The position numbers were made by a program, and so were the translations under genes. From NCBI RefSeq assembly GCF_021764745.1, contig NZ_JAETXX010000017.1:1-35058 (forward strand): a stretch of DNA of 35,058 nt, in the 5' to 3' direction. Positions 21,735 to 28,769 of the stretch are shown here, piece after piece. The first letter of the stretch is position 1. Every line of letters begins with the position of its first letter. The notes below the pieces were generated by a model, which saw nothing but the letters and a program-made list of their open reading frames with translations, searched no databases and was not told the origin of the DNA. Source of the DNA: Joostella atrarenae (GTDB lineage: Bacteria; Bacteroidota; Bacteroidia; Flavobacteriales; Flavobacteriaceae).

Positions 21735-22578
21735 AGGCATCCATATCAGTCATATGCTCCAGTAGTGAATCTTTAAGTTTATCAATAAACTTCGTTCTTC
21801 GAATTTTTCTGGATCGGATTTCAAGATAAGTTCTGTAATAATCCCCCAAGTCCATGTCTAGAATGGTTTCAAAAGTGAGGGCTATCTGTTTGATGTCAGC
21901 CGTACCACTATTAATAACATTACTGTTATGTAACGCATAGATCAACTCAATGAGATCAACCTTATTCCCGGTCCAAAATAGTTTGGGAATGGGCTGTTTT
22001 ATACGAAATTTAGAAGGCATATCTCTGTTGTTGTCCAGTTTTTCAATTTCTCTTTTAAGATGCGCAATGAGCATGTCATAAGCGATAATTGTGGCTACGG
22101 AACTATCATGAGAAGTAGAAAACTGCTCATCAGTAATAAAATGAAAGGTATCGGGGTGTAAACGAATATCAGCTTTTCCTCTTAAGAAATATTGATCATC
22201 AAATATCGTAGCCCCGCGACGGTAGTAATGATAAAACTCCAGATTGTCATTAAAGTAATCTTGAAGTTTGTCAATATGCTCTACAAAATATTGCTTTTGA
22301 GCTTCCTTACTACTCCTAGGTCGTTTACTCTCAATGGTGAATAGTTTCACATAGTAAATAAGTTTGCTAAAGATCTGTGGTTTAATAGATTTAAAAAAAA
22401 TCTTTTCACTGCCCTTGCTTATAAAGCCTTTAATGATGACTTGTTCTCTTAATTTTTCAATGACCCTTTGGGTAAGCTTAATCCCTTTTTCTACTTTGAT
22501 AAGGATATCTTCTTCTTCCATTTCCAAGCTCTCAATAGCTTGATCTAATTCTTCCAAGTGCACTTCATATACATTCAT
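21733..22578 (-). CDS. rteC: RteC-family excision regulator
   Basis: RteC activates excision genes of CTnDOT-like elements by binding inverted repeats upstream of the excision operon. The 281 residues carry the family's KIFFKSIKPQIFSKLIYYVKLFTIE-type block (about 58-85, seen as KPQIFSKLIYYVKLFTIESK), YFNDNLEFYHYYRRGATIFDDQYFLRG, and the C-terminal FWTGNKVDLIELIYALHNSNVINSG region with a predicted HTH (ADIKQIALTFE). No RteA/RteB is present in the window. The start at 22578 leaves only 25 bp to the divergent frame at 22604, unless that gene starts later. Confidence 0.88.
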   Translation of the reverse strand: MNVYEVHLEELDQAIESLEMEEEDILIKVEKGIKLTQRVIEKLREQVIIKGFISKGSEKIFFKSIKPQIFSKLIYYVKLFTIESKRPRSSKEAQKQYFVEHIDKLQDYFNDNLEFYHYYRRGATIFDDQYFLRGKADIRLHPDTFHFITDEQFSTSHDSSVATIIAYDMLIAHLKREIEKLDNNRDMPSKFRIKQPIPKLFWTGNKVDLIELIYALHNSNVINSGTADIKQIALTFETILDMDLGDYYRTYLEIRSRKIRRTKFIDKLKDSLLEHMTDMDA

Positions 22579-22603
22579 AGCCGGATGTATTTTTCAATTT
22601 CTG

Positions 22604-23443
22604 ATGATAAAGCAAATTAGAAGGGTTTTGTCATTTAATAGTAAACTCTATGAATACTTTTTTTATACATCAAGTCTACCTGAGAGCATTAAGAGGTTGT
22701 TACTTTTAAATGCAGAATTCCAGCTTTTGAAAAATTATCTCATCATAGAATCTGATAAGAAAAATAGTCGTGTCATTGAAAGGGTCTTACTTTCAATTGA
22801 TAAAAACTCATCAGTAGTGCATAAATGTCATGTGACTATGGCTATGGAATATCTGATTACCAATCAACCCGCTTTGGTATTTATAAATGTTGATAATATA
22901 ATAGAACAGCCATTTAATTTTACACTTCAATGTCACTTGCTCGACATCACACCCCCACAATTTATTGCGCTTTCTACTTCAACACAACAAGCATATAAAG
23001 CCATCAAACACAATTTCTTTGATTACCTACTTCTGCCACTTTGTGATACAGATTTGTATAAATGTATCTCCCGATACCAAAAACAATTCGGAAATCATCA
23101 AGAATATATTTGCCTAAAATCTTATAAAGATTACCAATACCTCAATACGCATGATATCCTTTTTTTAAAAGCTGATAACAATACCACAGATTTTCATATG
23201 AGTAATGGTAAAACCATCAGTGCTTTTAAAACACTCAAAACTTATGAAACCAAATTGCCCAGCCACTTTATGCGTATCCATAAAAGCTATATTGTCAATA
23301 CCCTGAAAATTTCCAGAATTGATTACGGGAAAACCATTTGCATGTTACAAAATCTTGATCTTCCCATTCCTTTTAGTAAGAAATTTTACCATCAGATTAA
23401 AAAAGTACACACGACCCTTTGTAATGCTTCCATGGGGTGTTAA
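22604..23443 (+). CDS. LytTR DNA-binding protein with degenerate receiver
   Basis: A transcription regulator. Residues about 44-150 resemble a response-regulator receiver (KNYLIIESDKKNSRVIERVL, PALVFINVDN, PPQFIALSTS, IKHNFFDYLLLPL). The phosphoacceptor aspartate is replaced by N95, so control by ordinary phosphorylation is unlikely. Residues about 165-272 form the LytTR domain (YICLKSYKDYQYLNTHDILFLKAD, FMRIHKSYIVN). LytTR regulators normally begin at the receiver, which suggests a true start near the TTG at 22727 (residue 42). The preceding 120 bp would then be promoter. The target may be the lipoprotein or kinase genes downstream. Confidence 0.78.
   Translation: MIKQIRRVLSFNSKLYEYFFYTSSLPESIKRLLLLNAEFQLLKNYLIIESDKKNSRVIERVLLSIDKNSSVVHKCHVTMAMEYLITNQPALVFINVDNIIEQPFNFTLQCHLLDITPPQFIALSTSTQQAYKAIKHNFFDYLLLPLCDTDLYKCISRYQKQFGNHQEYICLKSYKDYQYLNTHDILFLKADNNTTDFHMSNGKTISAFKTLKTYETKLPSHFMRIHKSYIVNTLKISRIDYGKTICMLQNLDLPIPFSKKFYHQIKKVHTTLCNASMGC
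22651..22668 (+). repeat. 18-bp element shared with the mauE upstream region, copy 1
   Basis: TATGAATACTTTTTTTAT is identical to 26693-26710. This copy lies in the possible leader of the LytTR gene. It may be a shared regulatory site. Confidence 0.45.
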
Positions 23444-23678
23444 AAATCATCCATCCTCGTAAAAATCAGCTATTCACTCACAGAACTGTATTCCTCACTA
23501 AAGGCTGCCAAAATAGTAGTGTATTTACGCTTTCACCTTTTAAATTCACCCTATAAAGCTGCTTTATAGCATTGCGAATGTTTTTCATTTCAATGCTCTC
23601 AATTGTGCACAATCAGAGAATCATTAGCCCGATCGCACGGGCTTATAAACCTATTGTGTAACCAAAAATTAAATCCTT
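23444..23678. promoter_or_regulatory. Regulatory region before the small lipoprotein gene
   Basis: It contains a perfect 12-bp palindrome ATTGTGCACAAT (23602-23613) and a hairpin AGCCCG / CGGGCT with a 6-nt loop (23626-23643), 35 bp before the ATG. The palindrome is a candidate operator; the hairpin has no U-run and may be a leader element. Confidence 0.4.
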
Positions 23679-23834
23679 ATGAAAACTCTTATAAAAAGCA
23701 TCTTACTCATTGTATTTTTAAACTGTTTCACAGCCTGTACACCACCCAATGATCAGACGGAAAACGATCTACTCCTAGAGACCCATGCTACAGGGGATGA
23801 CTCCAGTGCGCGTCCCGATAATGATCGGGATTAG
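23679..23834 (+). CDS. 51-residue lipoprotein
   Basis: A short gene with a clear lipoprotein signal (MKTLIKSILLIVFLNCFTAC, lipid cysteine probably C20). An acidic, proline-containing tail of 31 residues follows (TPPNDQTENDLLLETHATGD, then DSSARPDNDRD). The gene is directly followed by a strong terminator and then by the histidine kinase gene. Because the kinase has a membrane-anchored sensing part, the peptide may be a ligand, accessory protein or target of the two-component system; that is inference. No named family is recognised. Confidence 0.72.
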   Translation: MKTLIKSILLIVFLNCFTACTPPNDQTENDLLLETHATGDDSSARPDNDRD

Positions 23835-23867
23835 ATCTTATTAAAATCACTAACATTCACAAAAAAG

Positions 23868-23900
23868 AAGTCTTTACCTCCCCAATAAAGACTTTTTTTA
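23868..23900 (+). terminator. Terminator after the 51-residue lipoprotein gene
   Basis: AAGTCTTTA (23868-23876) pairs with TAAAGACTT (23886-23894) around a 9-nt loop and is followed by a T-run. It separates the lipoprotein gene from the kinase gene. Confidence 0.85.
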
Positions 23901-23931
23901 TTACTTTTAACCTTCCCCCAGTTGATGTACC

Positions 23932-25986
23932 GTGAAGTTCCGGGGTATAACATATTACCATTCTTCACTCCTTTTTTGCATTATTTTGGTTTTACTGAAC
24001 ACCCGTTGTCAAAGATTTTTTGACCGGGATAAACCAGAACCTCAGAAGAAAGGAGATAGTATAGCTATGCTTATTTCAAAGGCTAAAAAAAATACGGTTT
24101 CCAATTTATTAAAAACTGAATACCTTCAAAAGGCCTATGCACTTAATCATACAACATTAGAGGATACAGTAAGGTTGAGATATTTTTATGAGATCGCATC
24201 TTTGGCTACAAACGTCCAAGATTCCAGTTTGTTTTTAAAAGCCAATTACAATGCCATGCAAATAGCTACATCAGTGAAGGACACCTTTAAAATGGGAGAT
24301 ATTCATTGGAATTATGGAGCCTATTATTTAAATAAAATTGCATATGACAGCGCCTACTACCATTATCGGAATGCATTGGATGATTTTGAAAAAGTTCATC
24401 ACACTTATTATGCAGCCAAAATACGGTATAATATGGCTTTTATTCAAGGACGTCTAAAGGATTATACCGGAGCTGAAGTATTGCTCTTTAGGGCTATTAA
24501 CACATTTCAGAAATTAAAAAAACACCGTCAACTATATGAATGCTATAATTTACTGGGGATCATCTATGAAGAATTGCAAGAATATGATAAAGCTATTTCC
24601 TATCATCAAAAGGCATTGGAGTATCTGGAATACGTCCAAAATAAGTCCTTGTTTCTTCAGGATAGTCAGAACAACATCGGGCTTATATATCAAAAGAAAG
24701 GAGATCAAGAAAAAGCCATTTCCGATTTTGATAAAGCCCTTGAAATGCCTGATTTAAAAAATAAAGATCCCTACTTATATGCCCGACTACTTGACAACCG
24801 TGCTCATAGCCAATTACTCAGGGACATTACTGCTACAGTACTTCCGGAATTTATAAAGGCTCTCTATATTAGGGATAGCCTAAACAATATACCAGGAGTT
24901 ATTATGAGTAACATCCGGTTGGCTCATTATTTTACTAATAAAGATACCACAAAAGCCCTTGAACATGCCAATAATGCATATCGGAAGGCCAAACAAATTA
25001 AAAATAACCGGGATATCCTGCAGGCACTAGAGCTTCTGGCCGATCTCGATACAGAAAACAAATCGAATTATCTTGATCAGTATATAGCGCTGAATAAAAA
25101 GGTACAATCTCAAGAGCGAAAAACACGAAATAAATTTACGCGGATTCAATATGAGACCAATCAATATATTAAACGGAATAAAGAATTAACTTCCAGACAG
25201 GTATGGATTATTATTGTTGCACTTTTATTAATACTCTTGATTTCCCTCACCTATTGGATATTCCGCCAAAAAGCATATAACAGGGTATTGCAATTGGAAA
25301 CTAAAGAACAAAAAGCAAGTGAACACATCTACCTGCTTTCTTTAAAACTACAGGAGAGATTGCAACAGGGGCGTAATCAGGAACGAGTTCGTATTTCAGA
25401 GGAATTACATGATGGTATTCTGGGAAGGTTATTTGCCCTTCGCATGAGTTGGGGATATCTCAAGTTCGAAGGAGCCAATAAAACCCTGAACAGGCACCAG
25501 ATTTATCTCAATGAGTTACAACAAATTGAAAAGGATATCAGGGAGATCTCTCATGAACTTAAAAACAAAACTATTGAACTTCCGATTGATTTTATACAAA
25601 TTGTAAAAGCCCTTATTGCAAAAAGGAGCAAGGTGGGAAAATTTGATTATGTGCTAAACAATGATGAGCAAATTCCATGGGAACATATCGATAACTTTAT
25701 AAAAATAAACTTATACCGTATTATCGAAGAAGGACTTCTAAACTGCATTAAACATGCTCAGGCTTCCATGTTTAAAATAGAGTTTACATGGAATAATAAC
25801 AGACTTGTACTCTTTATAAAAGATAACGGAGTGGGGTTTAAAAAAAGAAAGATTAAAAAAGGAATTGGGTTTAAAAATATGGCTTCCAGGGTTAAAAAGA
25901 TGAATGGCATCTTTGATCTCTATAGTGACCCCAAAAAAGGAACCATTATCCGAATCAGTATTCCCACAACAATTGATAAAAAATGA
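23932..25986 (+). CDS. TPR sensor histidine kinase (HisKA_3 type)
   Basis: Membrane sensor kinase of 684 residues. The GTG at 23932 is used because an in-frame stop lies at 23923 and the N-terminus forms a lipoprotein-like signal (LLFCIILVLLNTRC). Residues about 85-400 are periplasmic TPR repeats (YHYRNALDDFEKVHHTYYAA, LLGIIYEELQEYDKAISYHQ). A membrane helix spans 424-444. The HisKA_3 box is RISEELHDGILGRL (phosphoacceptor H493). The ATPase domain shows IIEEGLLNCIKHAQA, KDNGVGFK and KGIGFKNMASR. All catalytic motifs are present. It overlaps the response-regulator gene by 4 bp. Confidence 0.92.
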   Translation: MKFRGITYYHSSLLFCIILVLLNTRCQRFFDRDKPEPQKKGDSIAMLISKAKKNTVSNLLKTEYLQKAYALNHTTLEDTVRLRYFYEIASLATNVQDSSLFLKANYNAMQIATSVKDTFKMGDIHWNYGAYYLNKIAYDSAYYHYRNALDDFEKVHHTYYAAKIRYNMAFIQGRLKDYTGAEVLLFRAINTFQKLKKHRQLYECYNLLGIIYEELQEYDKAISYHQKALEYLEYVQNKSLFLQDSQNNIGLIYQKKGDQEKAISDFDKALEMPDLKNKDPYLYARLLDNRAHSQLLRDITATVLPEFIKALYIRDSLNNIPGVIMSNIRLAHYFTNKDTTKALEHANNAYRKAKQIKNNRDILQALELLADLDTENKSNYLDQYIALNKKVQSQERKTRNKFTRIQYETNQYIKRNKELTSRQVWIIIVALLLILLISLTYWIFRQKAYNRVLQLETKEQKASEHIYLLSLKLQERLQQGRNQERVRISEELHDGILGRLFALRMSWGYLKFEGANKTLNRHQIYLNELQQIEKDIREISHELKNKTIELPIDFIQIVKALIAKRSKVGKFDYVLNNDEQIPWEHIDNFIKINLYRIIEEGLLNCIKHAQASMFKIEFTWNNNRLVLFIKDNGVGFKKRKIKKGIGFKNMASRVKKMNGIFDLYSDPKKGTIIRISIPTTIDKK

Positions 25987-26648
25987 ATACTTCTAAATTT
26001 CAAATACTATTAGTAGATGACCATCCGCTGATTACCGATGCTTATGAGCATGCTTTTATAAATCTGGGACAGGAGAAAGAAATGAAATTTCAAATTAGTG
26101 TTGCTCATGACTTTCCCTCGGCATTACATGCCTTAGACCAAAGGGTATACGATATAGTCTTTGTGGATGTACAACTGGAACCTTCAGAACAAGATGACTT
26201 ACTATCCGGAGAAGATCTTGGAGTTCGTATTAGAGAAAGGTTTGACAATACTAAAATAGTTATGTCCACTACCTTTAATGATCATTATCGTATCCAAAGT
26301 ATTATTGAACAAGTAAGTCCTGATGGGTTTCTGATTAAAAATGATTTGACTCCACCTGAATTACAATTAGCTATATGGAAGGTATTAAAAGAACCACCCT
26401 ATTACAGCAAGACAGTAGTGGAATCCATGCGGCAATTTATCAGTAATGATTTTGTATTGGATAGAATCGACAGGCAGCTGTTGTACTACCTCGCTCAGGG
26501 AGCCAACCAATATGAAATTGCCGATCTCCTCTCTTTATCCAGAGCCGCCATTGTCAAAAGAAAAAAACATTTAAAAGAAGTCTTTGATGTAGAAAATCGG
26601 GAAGACCGTATCCTACTTGAAAAAGCACGAAAAAAAGGGTTTATTTAA
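25983..26648 (+). CDS. LuxR/NarL-type response regulator
   Basis: Partner of the upstream kinase. The receiver domain (ILLVDDHPLI with D12/D13, IVFVDVQLEP with phosphoacceptor D62, and a lysine in GFLIKND) is intact. The C-terminal HTH (about 155-210, LDRIDRQLLYYLAQGANQYE, then IADLLSLSRAAIVKRKKHLK) is of the LuxR type, but the recognition helix reads RAAIVKRKK rather than the usual T-V-x-x-H pattern. Translational coupling through an ATGA overlap supports the pairing. Its targets may include the flanking peptide genes. Confidence 0.92.
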   Translation: MNTSKFQILLVDDHPLITDAYEHAFINLGQEKEMKFQISVAHDFPSALHALDQRVYDIVFVDVQLEPSEQDDLLSGEDLGVRIRERFDNTKIVMSTTFNDHYRIQSIIEQVSPDGFLIKNDLTPPELQLAIWKVLKEPPYYSKTVVESMRQFISNDFVLDRIDRQLLYYLAQGANQYEIADLLSLSRAAIVKRKKHLKEVFDVENREDRILLEKARKKGFI

Positions 26649-26685
26649 AATAAGACTCCAGTAAAAAAAATATGTCAAATTGTAG

Positions 26686-26722
26686 TATCCATTATGAATA
26701 CTTTTTTTATCCATAATGGATA
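26686..26722. promoter_or_regulatory. Perfect 11-bp inverted repeat upstream of the MauE-like gene
   Basis: TATCCATTATG (26686-26696) and CATAATGGATA (26712-26722) flank a 15-bp AT-rich spacer. The 18-bp element shared with 22651-22668 lies at 26693-26710, inside the repeat. It may bind the response regulator, or be a terminator for the regulator gene, though no T-run follows the 3' arm. Confidence 0.55.
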
Positions 26723-26797
26723 ACGATAGCTTTAAAAGCTTTTATAAATTTACCATTGATTCACTCATCCGGCGCTATTTAATCTTATTGTCTGCTT

Positions 26798-27256
26798 ATG
26801 AAAGTGCGCCGATATCATATTTATAGTACAGAGATCATTTGTTTCCTGTTCGTCCTTTTATTTTCCTATGCTGCTATCAGTAAACTTATGGACTTTGAAT
26901 TATTCAGAGCCCAACTGGGTAAATCTCCCTTGTTAACGTCAATAGCCGGATGGGTGGCTTGGGGGATCCCTTTATTAGAACTGATCATAGCCTTGGCTCT
27001 GATTACTCCCAAGTTTAGATTGTTAGCATGCTATGGCTGTTTAAGCCTGATGAGCCTCTTTACCATGTATATTGTGATAATTCTGAATTTTACAGATGAT
27101 ATCCCATGTGCGTGTGGAGGGATTCTAGAAACGATGGGATGGCAGGAACATCTGATCTTTAATAGCATTTTTATCATCCTGGCCACTATCGGAATACTCC
27201 TCCACCCCAATTCCTTCAATCAAAATAACCTGACTAAAAATACTGTATCGCGATAA
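26798..27256 (+). CDS. MauE/DoxX-type membrane protein
   Basis: A 152-residue protein with four membrane helices (about 11-30, 47-70, 74-97 and 119-140). It shows the MauE-like opening FSYAAISKLMDFELFRAQL and the periplasmic CACGG motif (C104, C106). MauE-type proteins are linked to redox steps such as disulfide formation or folding of secreted proteins. The next gene encodes a secreted peptide with four cysteines, which makes an oxidative-folding role plausible. The substrate is not proven. Confidence 0.8.
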   Translation: MKVRRYHIYSTEIICFLFVLLFSYAAISKLMDFELFRAQLGKSPLLTSIAGWVAWGIPLLELIIALALITPKFRLLACYGCLSLMSLFTMYIVIILNFTDDIPCACGGILETMGWQEHLIFNSIFIILATIGILLHPNSFNQNNLTKNTVSR

Positions 27257-27309
27257 GAAAGGGGAAGCCGAAAACCTTAAAGAGTAGGTATCATTAAAAT
27301 ACAACCATT

Positions 27310-27597
27310 ATGAATTTTAAAAATGTAAAAATCGGAATTGTAGTCTTTGCAATTGCCATAGGTACGGCATTCGCAACAAATACTCATGAAAAAACAAGTG
27401 AGCCGACAGCAATAGATAACCTGGCACAAATGGGCTACTATAAAATCCCGACAAATCCACAGGAATGTCAGGAATTTAGAGAAGTACCATGTAGTCCCGT
27501 TCAAACAGAAGAATTGTGTGAATATGTAGTTGAAGGGTTAGGGCTACAACAGATCTATGATGAGAATTGTTCGCCTTTATTCAAAGAACAACAATAA
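27310..27597 (+). CDS. Secreted four-cysteine peptide (DUF6520-like)
   Basis: A 95-residue precursor with a signal peptide (residues 1-22, cleavage after AFA). The mature part has four cysteines, C53, C61, C70 and C87, in a pattern like that of DUF6520 proteins from Flavobacteriia, with the conserved NPQECQEFREVPCSP segment. It begins 54 bp after the MauE-like gene and is followed by a terminator. It is abundant in related genomes, but its function is unknown. Two disulfides may form after export. Confidence 0.78.
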   Translation: MNFKNVKIGIVVFAIAIGTAFATNTHEKTSEPTAIDNLAQMGYYKIPTNPQECQEFREVPCSPVQTEELCEYVVEGLGLQQIYDENCSPLFKEQQ

Positions 27598-27609
27598 TCT
27601 TAAAATTCA

Positions 27610-27640
27610 GTTGGGGTAGGTTTACTATCCCAACTTTTTC
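27610..27640 (+). terminator. Terminator after the four-cysteine peptide gene
   Basis: GTTGGGGTAG (27610-27619) pairs with CTATCCCAAC (27625-27634) with one G-U pair, a 5-nt loop and a TTTTT run. The next gene begins only 3 bp later, so attenuation rather than full termination is possible. Confidence 0.8.
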
Positions 27641-27642
27641 AC

Positions 27643-28746
27643 ATGCTTAAGAGCAAAATCTCCTATATCATCCTTTCCATAAGCCTAGGCGCTTTCATTC
27701 CGATCCTTCTCTGGATTCAAATAAAAAATACTAGCGTCAAAAGCTATGATTTCAAACGGGAATTTGAAACAACAACCCTTATTCCTATTGATACCATTTC
27801 CCTCCCTTACTCCGAATATTATTTGGCAGGCTATTCCAAAACATCACTTTTTCTGGGACACCGACGCGCTGTTGGACATCTGTTAAAAGTTCAGCTAAAT
27901 ACCCGAAAGACATTCTCTATCTCCCTAAACAATCGTATTCCCTACAATGATAAAGTGCGCTTTAATCCCAAAGCATTAAAAAGTACTTTTTATGATAATC
28001 GGATATTTCTCAGTGATGGGTTTCATAAAACCCTGTTGTATACCTATCTGGATTCCATTAATACCCCTTTAAACGAAATTCCCGTTGCCCTTACATTTAC
28101 AAAATACACCCCCATCAGTGCAGATACTTTCATCTTTGAGGTCTTTGATGATTCCCTTAACCAAAATGTTCTTATGAAATACTCCTCCAATGGTCAAGGT
28201 GCTTATCCTGTAAAGTACATCCCTAAAAAACAAATAGACGGTATCTTTTGTACCAATGGAATTCTCCTATACAATAAGACCTACCAAAAACTGATACATA
28301 TATTTCTTTATCGCAATCAAGTTGTCTTGCGAGATACCACCCTAAACCCTTTCATCACTACAAAAACCATAGATCCCATTGAAAAAACCGATATGGTAGT
28401 ATCCTTTCTTAACGACGGAAAAAAACATGTACTGAAAAACCAACCTACTAAAGTAAATAAACATGCGACAACCAGCGGAGCCTACTACTACATACACTCA
28501 GCAGTTAAATCCATATCCGAATCAAATGCTATCTTCAGTTCTCATAGCGTTATTGATCAGTACAACATCACCAATGGTACATACATAAAAAGCTTTTATA
28601 TTCCGCATTATAACAATGAGGCATTTCGGTATTTTCAGGTGATCGGTGATTCCATCTACACCCTCTATGATAAAAAACTACTGATATATAAAATAAAAGC
28701 CTCCGCAAAACCATACCATAAACATGCGGAGACTCTTAAAAATTAA
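27643..28746 (+). CDS. Membrane-anchored protein of unknown function, propeller-like
   Basis: A 367-residue protein with one N-terminal membrane helix or uncleaved signal (ISYIILSISLGAFIPILLWI) and a long periplasmic part. The exported portion has repeated beta-strand units with short turns (FYDNRIFLSDGFHKTLLYTY, GILLYNKTYQKLIHIFLYRN, VIGDSIYTLYDKKLLIYKI), which suggests a beta-propeller. No catalytic motif or cysteine pair stands out. It follows the four-cysteine peptide gene across a terminator and converges with the amidohydrolase gene 23 bp away. I cannot name a family. Confidence 0.6.
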   Translation: MLKSKISYIILSISLGAFIPILLWIQIKNTSVKSYDFKREFETTTLIPIDTISLPYSEYYLAGYSKTSLFLGHRRAVGHLLKVQLNTRKTFSISLNNRIPYNDKVRFNPKALKSTFYDNRIFLSDGFHKTLLYTYLDSINTPLNEIPVALTFTKYTPISADTFIFEVFDDSLNQNVLMKYSSNGQGAYPVKYIPKKQIDGIFCTNGILLYNKTYQKLIHIFLYRNQVVLRDTTLNPFITTKTIDPIEKTDMVVSFLNDGKKHVLKNQPTKVNKHATTSGAYYYIHSAVKSISESNAIFSSHSVIDQYNITNGTYIKSFYIPHYNNEAFRYFQVIGDSIYTLYDKKLLIYKIKASAKPYHKHAETLKN

Positions 28747-28769
28747 TCCTAAATCAATACTGCAATCAT

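Noticed and set aside
23813-23830. Palindrome TCCCGAT / ATCGGGA at the end of the 51-residue lipoprotein gene
   Set aside because: No T-run follows, and a better terminator lies 40 bp downstream. It may simply be coding sequence or a dispersed flavobacterial repeat.
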